Of a stretch of 56,763 bases of DNA, positions 25,422 through 34,991 are shown piece by piece; position 1 is the stretch's first letter, and each line of letters begins with the position of its first letter. Where the stretch lies: contig JAEWIY010000141.1 of assembly GCA_023386835.1 (NCBI GenBank), positions 1 through 56,763 on the forward strand, written 5' to 3'. Origin of the DNA: Verrucomicrobiota bacterium (GTDB taxonomy: Bacteria > Verrucomicrobiota > Verrucomicrobiia > Opitutales > Opitutaceae). The position numbers were made by a program, and so were the translations under genes. The notes beneath the pieces were generated by a model, which ran no database searches, was not told the DNA's origin, and saw only the letters and a program-made list of their open reading frames with translations.

Positions 25422-27899
25422 ATGCTGCGCCTTCTTCTTCCGCCCAACCTTGCCGCCGCCGCGACGCGAGATGCGATCGCCGTGAAGGTGGAGCTGGACC
25501 TGTCGGTCGCCCCGAGCGCAGATCTGCTGCCGGCGCTCGCCACCCTACAGCGTCTCGGCGCGAAACCCGCGCCCGTCCTGTTCCTGCAACTCACTCGAGG
25601 CCAACTGCGCGAACTCGTGACGCTGCTGCGAGGCCAACCAGTGTTCGCCTGGGTCAATGCACCGGCCAAACCCTTGCTCTGGGTCGGGCCGCTGCTGCGC
25701 GGCGTGAGCGAACACCTCAACGAACCCGCCGACCCCGCTCCACCCTCGGCTCCGAATCCCACTCCCGCCGCCAGTCGCGCCCAAACGAATACCGCTCGTT
25801 CGACCGACGCCGCCCGCGCCCCCGCGGTGTCACGACGCGCCTCCTACACGCCGCTGACTGTCGATGGCTCCGAGCACTACCTCGCGATCAGCCTGCCGTC
25901 ACGTGAGGCGTCATCCTACAACGCCGCGCTCGAACTGTTGAAGGAACACGGTTTCCGGCTGGAACCCTCGAACCGCAAATGGTGGCTGCGCGACCGGCAC
26001 AAGGTCCTGAACTTCCTCGCCACCCATTGGGCCGCGCTGCGCGACGAGTTCCACGCCGAATTTACCGACAACTTTTCCCGCAACACCGAGCGGCTGCGCT
26101 TCGCCGAACTCACCGCGGACGTCGTGGAGGCTCGGGATGGATACGACGTCACCGTGGGCTTTGCCACCGGCCGGGCGCCGGATCCCGCGGTCCAGTCCGC
26201 CGTGGCCTCCGGGCGTGGTTACGTGGAAGACGGCGCTCACGTGTATTTGCTCGATCGTGACCGGCTGACGCGCCTACGCGAAGCCCAGGCCAGCCTGGCC
26301 GCCGAGCCCGCCGCCGGCACCGGAGGCCGCCGCACCGTGCGCATCTCCGCGGCGCGGGTGGCGGAGGTCAACGACGTGCTGGAGACGATCGATCCGGCCT
26401 TCCAGCCACCGGGCACGTGGCGCTCCCGCAGCGAGGCGATGCGCGACCTCAGCCGGCTTCCGGCCGCGCCGGTGCCATCCGCCCTCGGGCAGCAGTTGCG
26501 GCCGTACCAACAATTGGGCGTCGCCTGGTTGTGGTACCTCTATCACCACCAGCTGGGTGGCATTCTCGCGGACGAAATGGGCCTGGGCAAAACCCTGCAG
26601 GCCTTGGCGCTGCTGGCCGCGCGCCGGGCCGAACCCGGCCGAGCCACCGCGCACACGTCGCTCGTCGTCTGCCCGGCCTCGTTGATGGAGAACTGGCGGC
26701 GTGAGGCCGCCCGGTTTGCTCCGGACCTGCGCACCTTTGTCCACCACGGCGAACGGCGGCTGGCGGGACCGGAAGCGCTCGGCGGTATCGACCTGGTCAT
26801 TACGTCCTACGCCACGCTGGGACGCGACGAGGATTCCTTCTCCGAGTTCAGCTTCGACTGCGTCATCGCCGACGAGGCGCAGCACATCAAGAACCGGCGC
26901 ACCCGCAATGCCCGCGCGCTGCGCTCGCTGCGGGCGAACGGGCGCTTCCTCCTCACCGGCACGCCGCTCGAGAACTCACTGGAGGACCTGCGGTCGCTCT
27001 TCGACTTCCTCATGCCCGGATTCCTCAAGCCGCTGCCGACCGGGCTGCGCGGCGACGAGCGCTCCTGGCATGATGATCGGCTGCGCGCGCAGACCGCACC
27101 CTACATCCTGCGGCGCACGAAGGCCTCCGTGGCTCCGGAGCTGCCGGACAAGATTGAGCAGGTGATCTACTGCGACCTCCCCCCACCGCAGGCGGCGCTG
27201 TACCGCCGTGTGCACGAGGAAAGCGAACGGGCGCTCTTCGACCTCGAGGCCAGCGGTGCCTCCGAGAATGCGGTGCGGCTCGCCACGTTGACGCAATTGC
27301 TGCGGCTCCGGCAGGTCTGCGTCGACCCGCGCCTGCTGCCCCAGGCCGCGGCGAGCGAGTCTCCTGCCACTGGATACAGCGATTCGGCCAAGCTCGGCGC
27401 CTTCCGCGAGTTGCTCGACGAGGCCTTGGACGAGGGCCATCGCATCCTCGTTTTCTCGCAATTCACCTCGCTGCTGGCGCTGCTGCGCGAAGAACTGGAC
27501 GCGACCCACATTCCGTACTGCTACCTCGATGGCTCGATGCCCGCTCGGGCCCGTCAGGCCGAGGTGGATCGTTTCCAGTCCGACTCCGGCATTCCCCTGT
27601 TTCTCCTCTCGCTCAAGGCGGGCGGCACCGGGCTCAACCTCACCGGTGCCGACACGGTGGTGCACTTTGACCCGTGGTGGAATCCCGCGGTGGAAGCCCA
27701 GGCGACGGATCGTGCGCACCGCATCGGCCAGACCCGCGTCGTCACGAGCTACAAACTGATCTGCAGCAACACGGTGGAAGAGAAGGTGCTCGCGTTGCAG
27801 GATCAGAAGCGCGCTCTGCTGGCCGACGTCTTCGAGGCCAGCGATGCCGCGGCCGCCCGCCTCGGGCTGGACGATCTTCGGTCGCTGCTCCGGGACTAG
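25422..27899 (+). CDS. SNF2-family DEAD/DEAH helicase
   Basis: An 825-residue Swi2/Snf2 ATPase. The C-terminal two thirds hold the motor: Walker A DEMGLGKT (about residue 383), Walker B DEAQ (about 483), LTGTPLENS, and the C-lobe HFDPWWNPAVEAQATDRAHR followed by RIGQ (about 765). The first 350 residues are a bacterial-type N-terminal region of unknown fold. Such proteins remodel protein-DNA complexes or RNA polymerase (RapA-like); no nuclease or restriction subunit is adjacent, so a stand-alone housekeeping role is more likely than defence. I start at ATG 25422 because the earlier frame overlaps the divergent coaB start. Confidence 0.88.
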   Translation: MLRLLLPPNLAAAATRDAIAVKVELDLSVAPSADLLPALATLQRLGAKPAPVLFLQLTRGQLRELVTLLRGQPVFAWVNAPAKPLLWVGPLLRGVSEHLNEPADPAPPSAPNPTPAASRAQTNTARSTDAARAPAVSRRASYTPLTVDGSEHYLAISLPSREASSYNAALELLKEHGFRLEPSNRKWWLRDRHKVLNFLATHWAALRDEFHAEFTDNFSRNTERLRFAELTADVVEARDGYDVTVGFATGRAPDPAVQSAVASGRGYVEDGAHVYLLDRDRLTRLREAQASLAAEPAAGTGGRRTVRISAARVAEVNDVLETIDPAFQPPGTWRSRSEAMRDLSRLPAAPVPSALGQQLRPYQQLGVAWLWYLYHHQLGGILADEMGLGKTLQALALLAARRAEPGRATAHTSLVVCPASLMENWRREAARFAPDLRTFVHHGERRLAGPEALGGIDLVITSYATLGRDEDSFSEFSFDCVIADEAQHIKNRRTRNARALRSLRANGRFLLTGTPLENSLEDLRSLFDFLMPGFLKPLPTGLRGDERSWHDDRLRAQTAPYILRRTKASVAPELPDKIEQVIYCDLPPPQAALYRRVHEESERALFDLEASGASENAVRLATLTQLLRLRQVCVDPRLLPQAAASESPATGYSDSAKLGAFRELLDEALDEGHRILVFSQFTSLLALLREELDATHIPYCYLDGSMPARARQAEVDRFQSDSGIPLFLLSLKAGGTGLNLTGADTVVHFDPWWNPAVEAQATDRAHRIGQTRVVTSYKLICSNTVEEKVLALQDQKRALLADVFEASDAAAARLGLDDLRSLLRD

Positions 27900-28005
27900 G
27901 TCGAGCGGCTCCCAGTGAATGTTGGGCAAACGCCGGTCGCTGCTTCCAGCTTGAGCCGGGCCGGTTTGTGCGTTGTGGGTAGCCTCGCGCCCAACCTGTC
28001 CTCAC

Positions 28006-28926
28006 ATGCTTCAACTTACTGGTGTCACGAAGCGTTACGGCACGCTCACCGCTCTCGATGACATCTCGCTGCAAATCCATTCCGGCGAGTTCTTCGGTCT
28101 GCTGGGACCCAATGGCGCCGGCAAATCCACGTTGATGTCGTTGCTGGCGGGGCTTCGTTCGCCTGACGCGGGCGCGTTGACGTGGAACCGTCAGCCGCTC
28201 GGTCCGTCATCACAGGTGTCGCGTCGCATCCTCGGGCTGGTGCCGCAGCACATCGCGCTCTACGAGGATCTCAGCGCCGAACAGAACCTCAACGTGTTCG
28301 GACGCTTGTATGGGCTGCGTGGTGACACCCTGCGCACGCGGGTCACGGAGGCCCTGCAGGCGGTGCAACTGCACGAACGGCGCAAGCATCGTGTCAGCAC
28401 CTTTTCGGGCGGCATGCAACGCCGGCTCAATCTCGCCGCCGCCCTGCTCCACCAACCGGCGCTGCTGCTGTGCGACGAGCCGACCGTGGGTGTCGATCCA
28501 CAGTCCCGCAACGCGATCTTCGAGCTGCTCCAGCGACTCAATCGCGAACAGGGCATGACGATCATCTACTCCACGCACTACATGGAGGAGGCGACACGTC
28601 TGTGCTCGCGCATCGGCATCATCGATCACGGGCGTATCCTGGCAATGGGTACGTTGGACGACCTGCTGGCCAGCCTGCCCTTTGAGGAGGAGATCCACTT
28701 TCGCGCAACGACCGAAACAGCTGCGCTCGCACCGGCGCTGTCGCCCCACGGCGTCCTCGAGCAGCACAACGGGCTGTATCGCTTTCGCCCGCACGCCCAG
28801 GCCCAGCTTTCGACCTTCTACGCGCTGGTCGAGTCGCACGGCCTGCCGGGCCGGCTGTTTTCGGTCGAACGCCCCACTCTCGAGGCCGTCTTCCTCCACC
28901 AGACCGGCCGGCATCTGCGCGAATAA
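28006..28926 (+). CDS. ABC-2 type exporter, ATP-binding subunit
   Basis: A 306-residue ABC ATPase: Walker A GPNGAGKST (about 35-43), signature FSGGMQRR, Walker B LLLCDEPTVGVD and the switch histidine in IIYSTHYMEEA. The C-terminal extension after the core is typical of drug/antibiotic exporters (DrrA/CcmA class). It pairs with the permease 11 bases downstream. ATG 28006 is chosen because the ABC domain begins immediately (LQLTGVTKRYG). It energises export of an unknown compound. Confidence 0.92.
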   Translation: MLQLTGVTKRYGTLTALDDISLQIHSGEFFGLLGPNGAGKSTLMSLLAGLRSPDAGALTWNRQPLGPSSQVSRRILGLVPQHIALYEDLSAEQNLNVFGRLYGLRGDTLRTRVTEALQAVQLHERRKHRVSTFSGGMQRRLNLAAALLHQPALLLCDEPTVGVDPQSRNAIFELLQRLNREQGMTIIYSTHYMEEATRLCSRIGIIDHGRILAMGTLDDLLASLPFEEEIHFRATTETAALAPALSPHGVLEQHNGLYRFRPHAQAQLSTFYALVESHGLPGRLFSVERPTLEAVFLHQTGRHLRE

Positions 28927-28937
28927 TCCACCCCGCC

Positions 28938-30293
28938 ATGCGCACGCTCTCCGTTCTGGTCGCCAAGGACCTGCTGCTCTTCATCCGGAATCGCTCGGCC
29001 CTGGTGCTGACGTTCGTCGTGCCACTCGCGCTGGTCTACATCTTCGGCTTCGTCTTCAACTTGCGCGGTGGCTCCAGCGGGCCCTCGGCCGTGCCGCTCG
29101 GGGTCGTCGACCTCAGCGGTCGTCCTTCCGCGGCGGGGCTCGTCCAGGCGCTGCAGAACGAACCGGCGTTCCGGGTCATCACCACGCGGACCAACCAGTC
29201 CGGAGTGACTGAACCGCTCGACGAGGCCGGGGCGCGGCAGCTGATTCAGGAGCGGCGCTTCCGTTTCGCCGTCGTGCTGCCGCCGGACTTCTTTCCGTCC
29301 GATCGTGTCGGGTTGAACATCCGTATCCTGTCGGATCCACGAAACGAGATTGAAGCGCAAACCGTGCGCGGCCTGCTTCAGAAAACGATCTACACGGCCA
29401 CGCCCGAGTTGCTGGGCGAAGCGCTGCAGGACGGTGCGCGCCGCGCCATCGGACAGCTTGGGCTGGAGCAGTTCAATTCGCGCCTGGCCGGCGTGATCAC
29501 GCAGTCCTTCGGCGGCGATCCCACAGCGGTTGAGCAACAACTCGCCCGCAGCTGGTTCGGCACAGCGGATACATCCACCCACGCCACGAACTCCGACGCC
29601 GCTGCAGCCGACCCTGGCTCGAACGCCGGTGGCCTGGCTCAATTGATCCAACTGGAAGAGGAACAGCTCGTCGGCGCGAACGTGCAGAGTCCCGAAGCAA
29701 CGCGGCTGGTCGGCGGCTGGGCCATCATGTTCCTGCTCTTCGCGGTCAGCGGCTCCTCCGCGGCCTTCTTCGACGAGAAGAACAGCGGGCTCTTTCAACG
29801 CCTGCTTGCTGCACCGGTCACGCGCGCCCAACTGCTGTGGAGCCGCTTCCTCTTCGGCATGCTCCTCGGGCTGGTTCAGCTGACGGTAATGTTCACGGCC
29901 GGCGCGCTGCTCTACGGGATCGACGTGCTGGGACATCTCGGACCGCTGCTCGTCGTGGCGCTCAGTGCCGCCGCGGCCTGCGCTTCGTTCGGCATGCTGA
30001 TCGCCGCGTTCTCGCCCAACTCCCAGGCGGCGAGCGGGCTCGCCACCTTCCTCGTCATGGTCATGAGCGCGACGGGTGGAGCGTGGTTCCCGCTCAGCCT
30101 GATGCCAGAGTTCATGCAACAGATCGGCCGCCTCACGCTGGTGTACTGGTCGATCGAAGGCTTCCTCCAGGTGCTCTGGGCCGGAGAGGGTCTGCTCGGC
30201 GTGCTGCCGATCATCGGCATTCTGCTCGGGATCGCCACCGCCGTGATGGCGGTGGCGGTGTGGCGCCTCAATCGACGCCCGCTCTTCGGCTGA
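28938..30293 (+). CDS. ABC-2 type exporter, permease subunit
   Basis: A 451-residue ABC-2 permease. One N-terminal helix (LVLTFVVPLALVYIFGF) is followed by a long extracytoplasmic domain (about 45-260), then five helices (from WAIMFLLFAVSGSS on), as in NatB/YhaP-like and linearmycin-type exporters. The loop residues near 200-230 (TSTHATNSDAAAADPGS) are low-complexity. It forms the membrane part of the exporter with the preceding ATPase. It converges with the RND outer-membrane gene; 19 bases separate them. Confidence 0.88.
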   Translation: MRTLSVLVAKDLLLFIRNRSALVLTFVVPLALVYIFGFVFNLRGGSSGPSAVPLGVVDLSGRPSAAGLVQALQNEPAFRVITTRTNQSGVTEPLDEAGARQLIQERRFRFAVVLPPDFFPSDRVGLNIRILSDPRNEIEAQTVRGLLQKTIYTATPELLGEALQDGARRAIGQLGLEQFNSRLAGVITQSFGGDPTAVEQQLARSWFGTADTSTHATNSDAAAADPGSNAGGLAQLIQLEEEQLVGANVQSPEATRLVGGWAIMFLLFAVSGSSAAFFDEKNSGLFQRLLAAPVTRAQLLWSRFLFGMLLGLVQLTVMFTAGALLYGIDVLGHLGPLLVVALSAAAACASFGMLIAAFSPNSQAASGLATFLVMVMSATGGAWFPLSLMPEFMQQIGRLTLVYWSIEGFLQVLWAGEGLLGVLPIIGILLGIATAVMAVAVWRLNRRPLFG

Positions 30294-30312
30294 ACGGACG
30301 ACTCCGCCGCGG

Positions 30313-31746
30313 TCAGCCGCCGAGGGCCTTCTGCAGCACGATGAACTGCGTCGTGATGGCGGCCTCAGTCTGCGCCACCTCGTCCTCCAGCTGCGCCAGC
30401 GCCCGTTGCGAATCCAGGACGGCCTGAAAATCCGACAAACCTTCCGTGTATTCAAATCGTGCGAGTTCCACCGCTCGGCGCGCCTGCTCGGTCGCCCCAA
30501 GCAACGACTGCCGGCGCACCTGGCCGCGCACGAATCCCGTCATGGCATTTTCGGTTTCCTCCAGCGCGAGCAACACGGCGCGTTCCCATTGGATCAACGC
30601 CTGCTCGGCCCGCGCATCCTGCACCGCCACGCGCTGCCGGAGCCGCCCGCGGTCAAAGAGCGTCCACGCGAGCGACGGACCGAACCCGTATTCACCGCTG
30701 CCCTGCCGGAACAGATCGGACGCATCCTGCGCGGCCACGCCGATCACTCCGCTGAGCGACAAACGCGGCAGCAGATCCGCTCGCGCGACGCCGAGGCGCG
30801 CCTGCTCCGCCGCCAATCGCCGCTCCGCCAGACCCACGTCCGGGCGGCGCCGCACGACATCCGCCGGCACACCGGTCGCCACCTGAAGTGGCGGCACGGG
30901 CACAGGCTCGCGGCCGAACTCGCCCGCCAGTTCCGCCGGCGTCGCCCCAACCAGCACCGCGAGTCGGTTCTCCGCCGCCCGCTCGCCGGTCTCGAGGACC
31001 GGCAAACGTGAACGCGTCACGGCAACATTCGCGGCCGCCTGCGCCACATCGCGCTCACCGACCAGGCCCGCGTCGAAACGCGCCTGGACCAGCTCGAGCG
31101 TCTGTTGCTGCAGGTCGATGTTGAGCCGGGCGAGGGCGATCCGCTGCTGGAAGGCCCGCAGGTCCACGTAACTGGCGGCGGTCTCCGCCGCCAAAGCCAG
31201 CTGCACCGCCCGCACGTCCTCTTCGCTCGCGGCCAGGTCCGCGTCGGCCGCCTCAATCGCGCGGCGGACGCGGCCCCAGAGATCGATCTCCCAGGTGGCG
31301 TCCAACGAAAGGGCATGGTGATCGACCGCCTCCGTCTGGCCGGCGTACGCCGTGCGCTCGCTGTCTTCACTGCGCCAATACGAGGCACCGACGCCGACGG
31401 TGGGCCAGCGGTCCGCGGCCGAAATCCCCCGGCGGGCGCGGGCTTCCTCCAGCCGCGCGAACGCCTCCCGCACGTCGAGTCCGTGGGTGAGGGCGCGCTC
31501 GATCAGTTGGTTCAGCCTCGGGTCGTTCAGGTCGTGCCACCACGGTTCGAGCCGCGAGCGGTCGCCGGACGCAAACGTCGCGTCACCGGCCTCGCGCCAC
31601 TGCGTCGGCGTCTGCGCCACCGGCTCCTGGTACTCGCCGATCACCGACGTGCAGCCGGCCGCGACAAGCAACACGGCGGCCGCCAGGGACGCAGCGGTCG
31701 AAACATTCCGGATGCGGACGTTCATGGGAGGATAGGTCGTGGCCAT
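30313..31746 (-). CDS. RND efflux outer-membrane lipoprotein (OprM/NodT type)
   Basis: A TolC-family channel of up to 477 residues with a lipobox LVAAGC (Cys32 from the first ATG, Cys25 from the ATG at 31725). Two homologous halves of coiled-coil and barrel segments are present; VDLRAFQQRIALARLN and the VRRRPDVGLAERRL segment are hallmarks of the NodT/OprM group. It is the exit duct of the tripartite pump encoded just upstream; its first ATG lies three bases after the pump stop, showing translational coupling. It converges with the ABC permease. Confidence 0.92.
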   Translation of the reverse strand: MATTYPPMNVRIRNVSTAASLAAAVLLVAAGCTSVIGEYQEPVAQTPTQWREAGDATFASGDRSRLEPWWHDLNDPRLNQLIERALTHGLDVREAFARLEEARARRGISAADRWPTVGVGASYWRSEDSERTAYAGQTEAVDHHALSLDATWEIDLWGRVRRAIEAADADLAASEEDVRAVQLALAAETAASYVDLRAFQQRIALARLNIDLQQQTLELVQARFDAGLVGERDVAQAAANVAVTRSRLPVLETGERAAENRLAVLVGATPAELAGEFGREPVPVPPLQVATGVPADVVRRRPDVGLAERRLAAEQARLGVARADLLPRLSLSGVIGVAAQDASDLFRQGSGEYGFGPSLAWTLFDRGRLRQRVAVQDARAEQALIQWERAVLLALEETENAMTGFVRGQVRRQSLLGATEQARRAVELARFEYTEGLSDFQAVLDSQRALAQLEDEVAQTEAAITTQFIVLQKALGG

Positions 31747-31749
31747 GGT

Positions 31750-34700
31750 TCAGGCGAGGGATTGACCGGCTTCGAGCGCAGGCACGCCCTCAGCCGCGGG
31801 TTCTGATTCGGTTTGCTTCTGCGGCGCGTGCTGCGCCGCGATGAGCGAGTAGAAGACGGGTACGACAAACAGCGTGAAGACCGTGCCGACGATCATGCCC
31901 GCCACGAGGATCGTGCCGATGCTGTTGCGCGCCTCCGCGCCCGGACCGGAAACCAGGACGAGCGGGAAATGCCCGAAGACGGTCGCAGCCGAGGTCATGA
32001 GCACCGGCCGGAGCCGGGTGATCGACGCCTCCCGCAACGCGGCGAGCTTGCTCAGGCCACGTTCCTGCAGCGTGTTCGCGAATTCCACGATCAGGATGCC
32101 GTTCTTCGCGATCAAACCGACGAGGGTGATTAGCCCCACCTGCGAGTAGATGTTGATCGTCGTGAGGTCGAGGTAGCTGAAGATCAGTGCTCCCGAGATC
32201 GCGAGCGGCACAGAGCCGAACAACACGATCAACGGATCGCGGAAGCTGTGGAACTGTGCCGCCAGGACCAGATAGATCAATACGACGGCGAGGCCGAGGG
32301 TCGTGGTGAGCGTGCCACCCTCCTGCCGGATCTGCCGCGATTCGCCCGCGTGGTCGAGCGCCACCAGCGCGCCACCCGCGACACGGGCCGCATCCTCGAG
32401 CACCCGCAGCGCCTCCTCTTTCGTGATGCCGGGTTGCACACCCCCAAAGATCCGGACGGCGTCACGTTGCTGGAAACGGTTCAGCGAGCGCGGCGCCGTG
32501 CTGGTTTCGACACGGGTGAACGTGGAGACCGGCACCAGCGCGCCTTCCGGCGTCTTGATCTTCAGGTCGAGCAGCGGTGCCACCGACGCGCGATCAGAAT
32601 CGCCCACCTGCGGGATGACCTTGTAGCTGCGATCGTGGTAGTTGAACCGGTTGACGTAGGCGCCGCCCAGCAGCGTGCCGAGTTCCTGCCCCACCCCGGC
32701 GAGGTCCAACCCAAGGTCGGCCACGCGTTCGCGGTCGAGCAACACGCGCGCCTCGGGCAGGTCGATCTTCAGGTCGGTGTCGACGTAGAGGAACTTGCCG
32801 CTGTCACGTCCAGCCGCGAGCACGCGGTTGACGATCTCCAACATTTGCTCGGGGGCGGAATCGCTCTTCAGCACGAGTTCAACGTCGTACTGCCCGGGCG
32901 TGGGCAATGGCGGGTCCAGCCGCGGGAAGATCCGCAGTCCCGGCGTTTGGGAGACGGCTCCAAAGACCTCGCCGTACATCTCCTCGGTGGAGCGGTCGCG
33001 GTCTTTCCAATACTTTGTCACCATGCCGCCAAAGCCGCCCCAGGGCGCGGTCAACGACCACATGAACTCCGCCTCGGGAAACGAGTTGATCGCCTCCACG
33101 ACGCGCAGCGTTTCACGGTTCGTCGCTTCGAGCGTCGAGTCCGGCGCCGCTTCCATGAACAGGCTGATGTGACTCTGGTCCTCCACCGGCGCGAGTTCCT
33201 TGCGCGACTGCACGTAGAGCGGCCACGCCGCCGCCATCACGAGAAGTGACGCCACCGCGATCGGCCAGCGAATGCCAAGGGCCACGTCGAGCGAGCGTGA
33301 ATACACGCGGCGCACGACATCGAAGCCCCGATTGACGAGCCTCGTGAGCCGGCCCTCACGCCCCTGCGGGTGGACAAAGCGGGAACTCATCACCGGTGAC
33401 AACGTGATTGCCACGAAGCCCGACACGACCACCGCCGCCGCGAGCGTGATGGCGAACTCGCGGAACAACGAGCCGGTCAATCCGCCCTGAAACGCGATCG
33501 GCGTGTAAACGGTCGCAAGCGTGATCGTCATCGCGATGATCGGCCCGACGAGTTCGCGCGCGCCCACCAGGGCGGCTTCGACACGAGTCTTCCCCTCGCG
33601 CACGTGCCGCTCTACGTTTTCCACGACCACGATCGCGTCGTCGACCACGAGGCCGACTGCAAGGACGATGGCGAGGATCGTCAGCAGGTTGAGGCTAAAG
33701 CCCAACAGGTACATGACGAGCGCCGCGCCGATCAGCGAGACCGGCATCGCCACGAGGGGAACGAGCGCGGTGCGGATCGATCCGACAAACAGGAACACCG
33801 CCACGCCCACGATCAGCATCGTTTCCACGAGCGTCTTGGAGATCTCCTCGAGGGCGTCGCGCATGAACATCGTGCCGTCCCACACGAGCGTCATCTCCAC
33901 ATCCTCCGGCAGCGTGGGGCGGATCCGATCCATTTCCGCGCGCAGGTTGCTGGCGACCTCGATCTCGTTGGATCCGACGAGCGGCCAGACGCCGAGATAA
34001 ACACTCTCCTGCTGGTTGTACTTGGCGACCATCGCCGCCTCCTCGGCTCCGAGTTCAACCCGCGCCACGTCACGCAGGCGCACGATCGCGCCGTCGCGGT
34101 CCGCCACAATCAGCTCCGCAAACTCGTCGGCCGTCCGCAGGTCGGTGTTCGCCAGCAGGTTCACCTGCACGAGGTCCCCCTTGGTCTGACCGACTGCGGC
34201 GAGGTAGTTGTTGCGACGGAGCGCCGCATGCACGTCACCCGGCGAGAGGTTGAGCGCGGCGAGTCGGTCCGGGTCGATCCAGACCCGCATCGCCAGGGGC
34301 TGCCCGCCTTCGATCGTGATCCGCTGCACGCCCGGCAGCGTCGACAGCTGCGGCTGCAGCGTGCGCGCCAGCCAGTCGGTCAACTCCGGCACACTCCGCT
34401 GCTCGGAAGTGAAGCTCAGATAGAACGTGCCGTACGGGCGATCGGTCCGCTGGACCTCGACCACCGGTGGCTCCGCCTCAGCCGGCAGTTCCGAGCGCAC
34501 TTGCTGCAACCGGGCGGTGACCTCCGCGAGCGCGGCGGTGCTGTTGTGGTTCAGCTTCAGACGCACCGTCACCGTGCTGACGCCGGCGCGGCTGGTGGAC
34601 TCGAGGTGATCGACTCCGCTGATGGCGGAGACGGCGCGCTCGATCGGCGTGGTCAGAAAACCGCGCACGGTCTCCGCGCTCGCGCCCGTGTAGATCGTCG

Positions 34701-34845
34701 TGATGACGACGGAGGAGCTTTCGATTTGTGGATACTGCTGGACGGGCAGCGTGGAAGCGGCGCGCCAGCCGACCAGAACGATGGCCAGGTTGACCACGAC
34801 GGCCAGCACGGGGTGCTTGATGAAAATGTCGGTCACGGATCGCAT
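31750..34845 (-). CDS. RND efflux pump, HAE-1/AcrB-like inner-membrane transporter
   Basis: A 1031-residue proton-driven multidrug transporter with twelve membrane helices and two large periplasmic loops. The proton-relay aspartates are the pair in VGLVVDDAIVVVEN (about residue 400), and the N-terminus (FIKHPVLAVVVNLAIVLVG) and YPQIESSSVVITT are typical. It belongs to the hydrophobe/amphiphile efflux group rather than heavy-metal pumps, judged from the family pattern. Substrates are unknown. It follows the adaptor after a 146-base gap that contains a GC-rich inverted repeat (CCGACT/AGTCGG) and is coupled to the outer-membrane factor. Confidence 0.93.
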   Translation of the reverse strand: MRSVTDIFIKHPVLAVVVNLAIVLVGWRAASTLPVQQYPQIESSSVVITTIYTGASAETVRGFLTTPIERAVSAISGVDHLESTSRAGVSTVTVRLKLNHNSTAALAEVTARLQQVRSELPAEAEPPVVEVQRTDRPYGTFYLSFTSEQRSVPELTDWLARTLQPQLSTLPGVQRITIEGGQPLAMRVWIDPDRLAALNLSPGDVHAALRRNNYLAAVGQTKGDLVQVNLLANTDLRTADEFAELIVADRDGAIVRLRDVARVELGAEEAAMVAKYNQQESVYLGVWPLVGSNEIEVASNLRAEMDRIRPTLPEDVEMTLVWDGTMFMRDALEEISKTLVETMLIVGVAVFLFVGSIRTALVPLVAMPVSLIGAALVMYLLGFSLNLLTILAIVLAVGLVVDDAIVVVENVERHVREGKTRVEAALVGARELVGPIIAMTITLATVYTPIAFQGGLTGSLFREFAITLAAAVVVSGFVAITLSPVMSSRFVHPQGREGRLTRLVNRGFDVVRRVYSRSLDVALGIRWPIAVASLLVMAAAWPLYVQSRKELAPVEDQSHISLFMEAAPDSTLEATNRETLRVVEAINSFPEAEFMWSLTAPWGGFGGMVTKYWKDRDRSTEEMYGEVFGAVSQTPGLRIFPRLDPPLPTPGQYDVELVLKSDSAPEQMLEIVNRVLAAGRDSGKFLYVDTDLKIDLPEARVLLDRERVADLGLDLAGVGQELGTLLGGAYVNRFNYHDRSYKVIPQVGDSDRASVAPLLDLKIKTPEGALVPVSTFTRVETSTAPRSLNRFQQRDAVRIFGGVQPGITKEEALRVLEDAARVAGGALVALDHAGESRQIRQEGGTLTTTLGLAVVLIYLVLAAQFHSFRDPLIVLFGSVPLAISGALIFSYLDLTTINIYSQVGLITLVGLIAKNGILIVEFANTLQERGLSKLAALREASITRLRPVLMTSAATVFGHFPLVLVSGPGAEARNSIGTILVAGMIVGTVFTLFVVPVFYSLIAAQHAPQKQTESEPAAEGVPALEAGQSLA

Positions 34846-34991
34846 GGCGAATGAGGGCGAGAGTCAAAAAGGGGGCCAACGGGCGGCACGCCGCCGAGGC
34901 CGAAGGGGATGTCGTGAGTTTCTGGTGACAAATTGGCCCCGACCGACTGGCCCGCCGGGGCGGACGTCAGTCGGGCGCCAGAGGTGGTGGC

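Noticed and set aside
28818..30500. A 560-codon minus-strand frame
   Set aside because: Antisense to the ABC permease; its residues are Arg/Glu/His-rich and matchless, while the plus strand encodes a clear exporter subunit.
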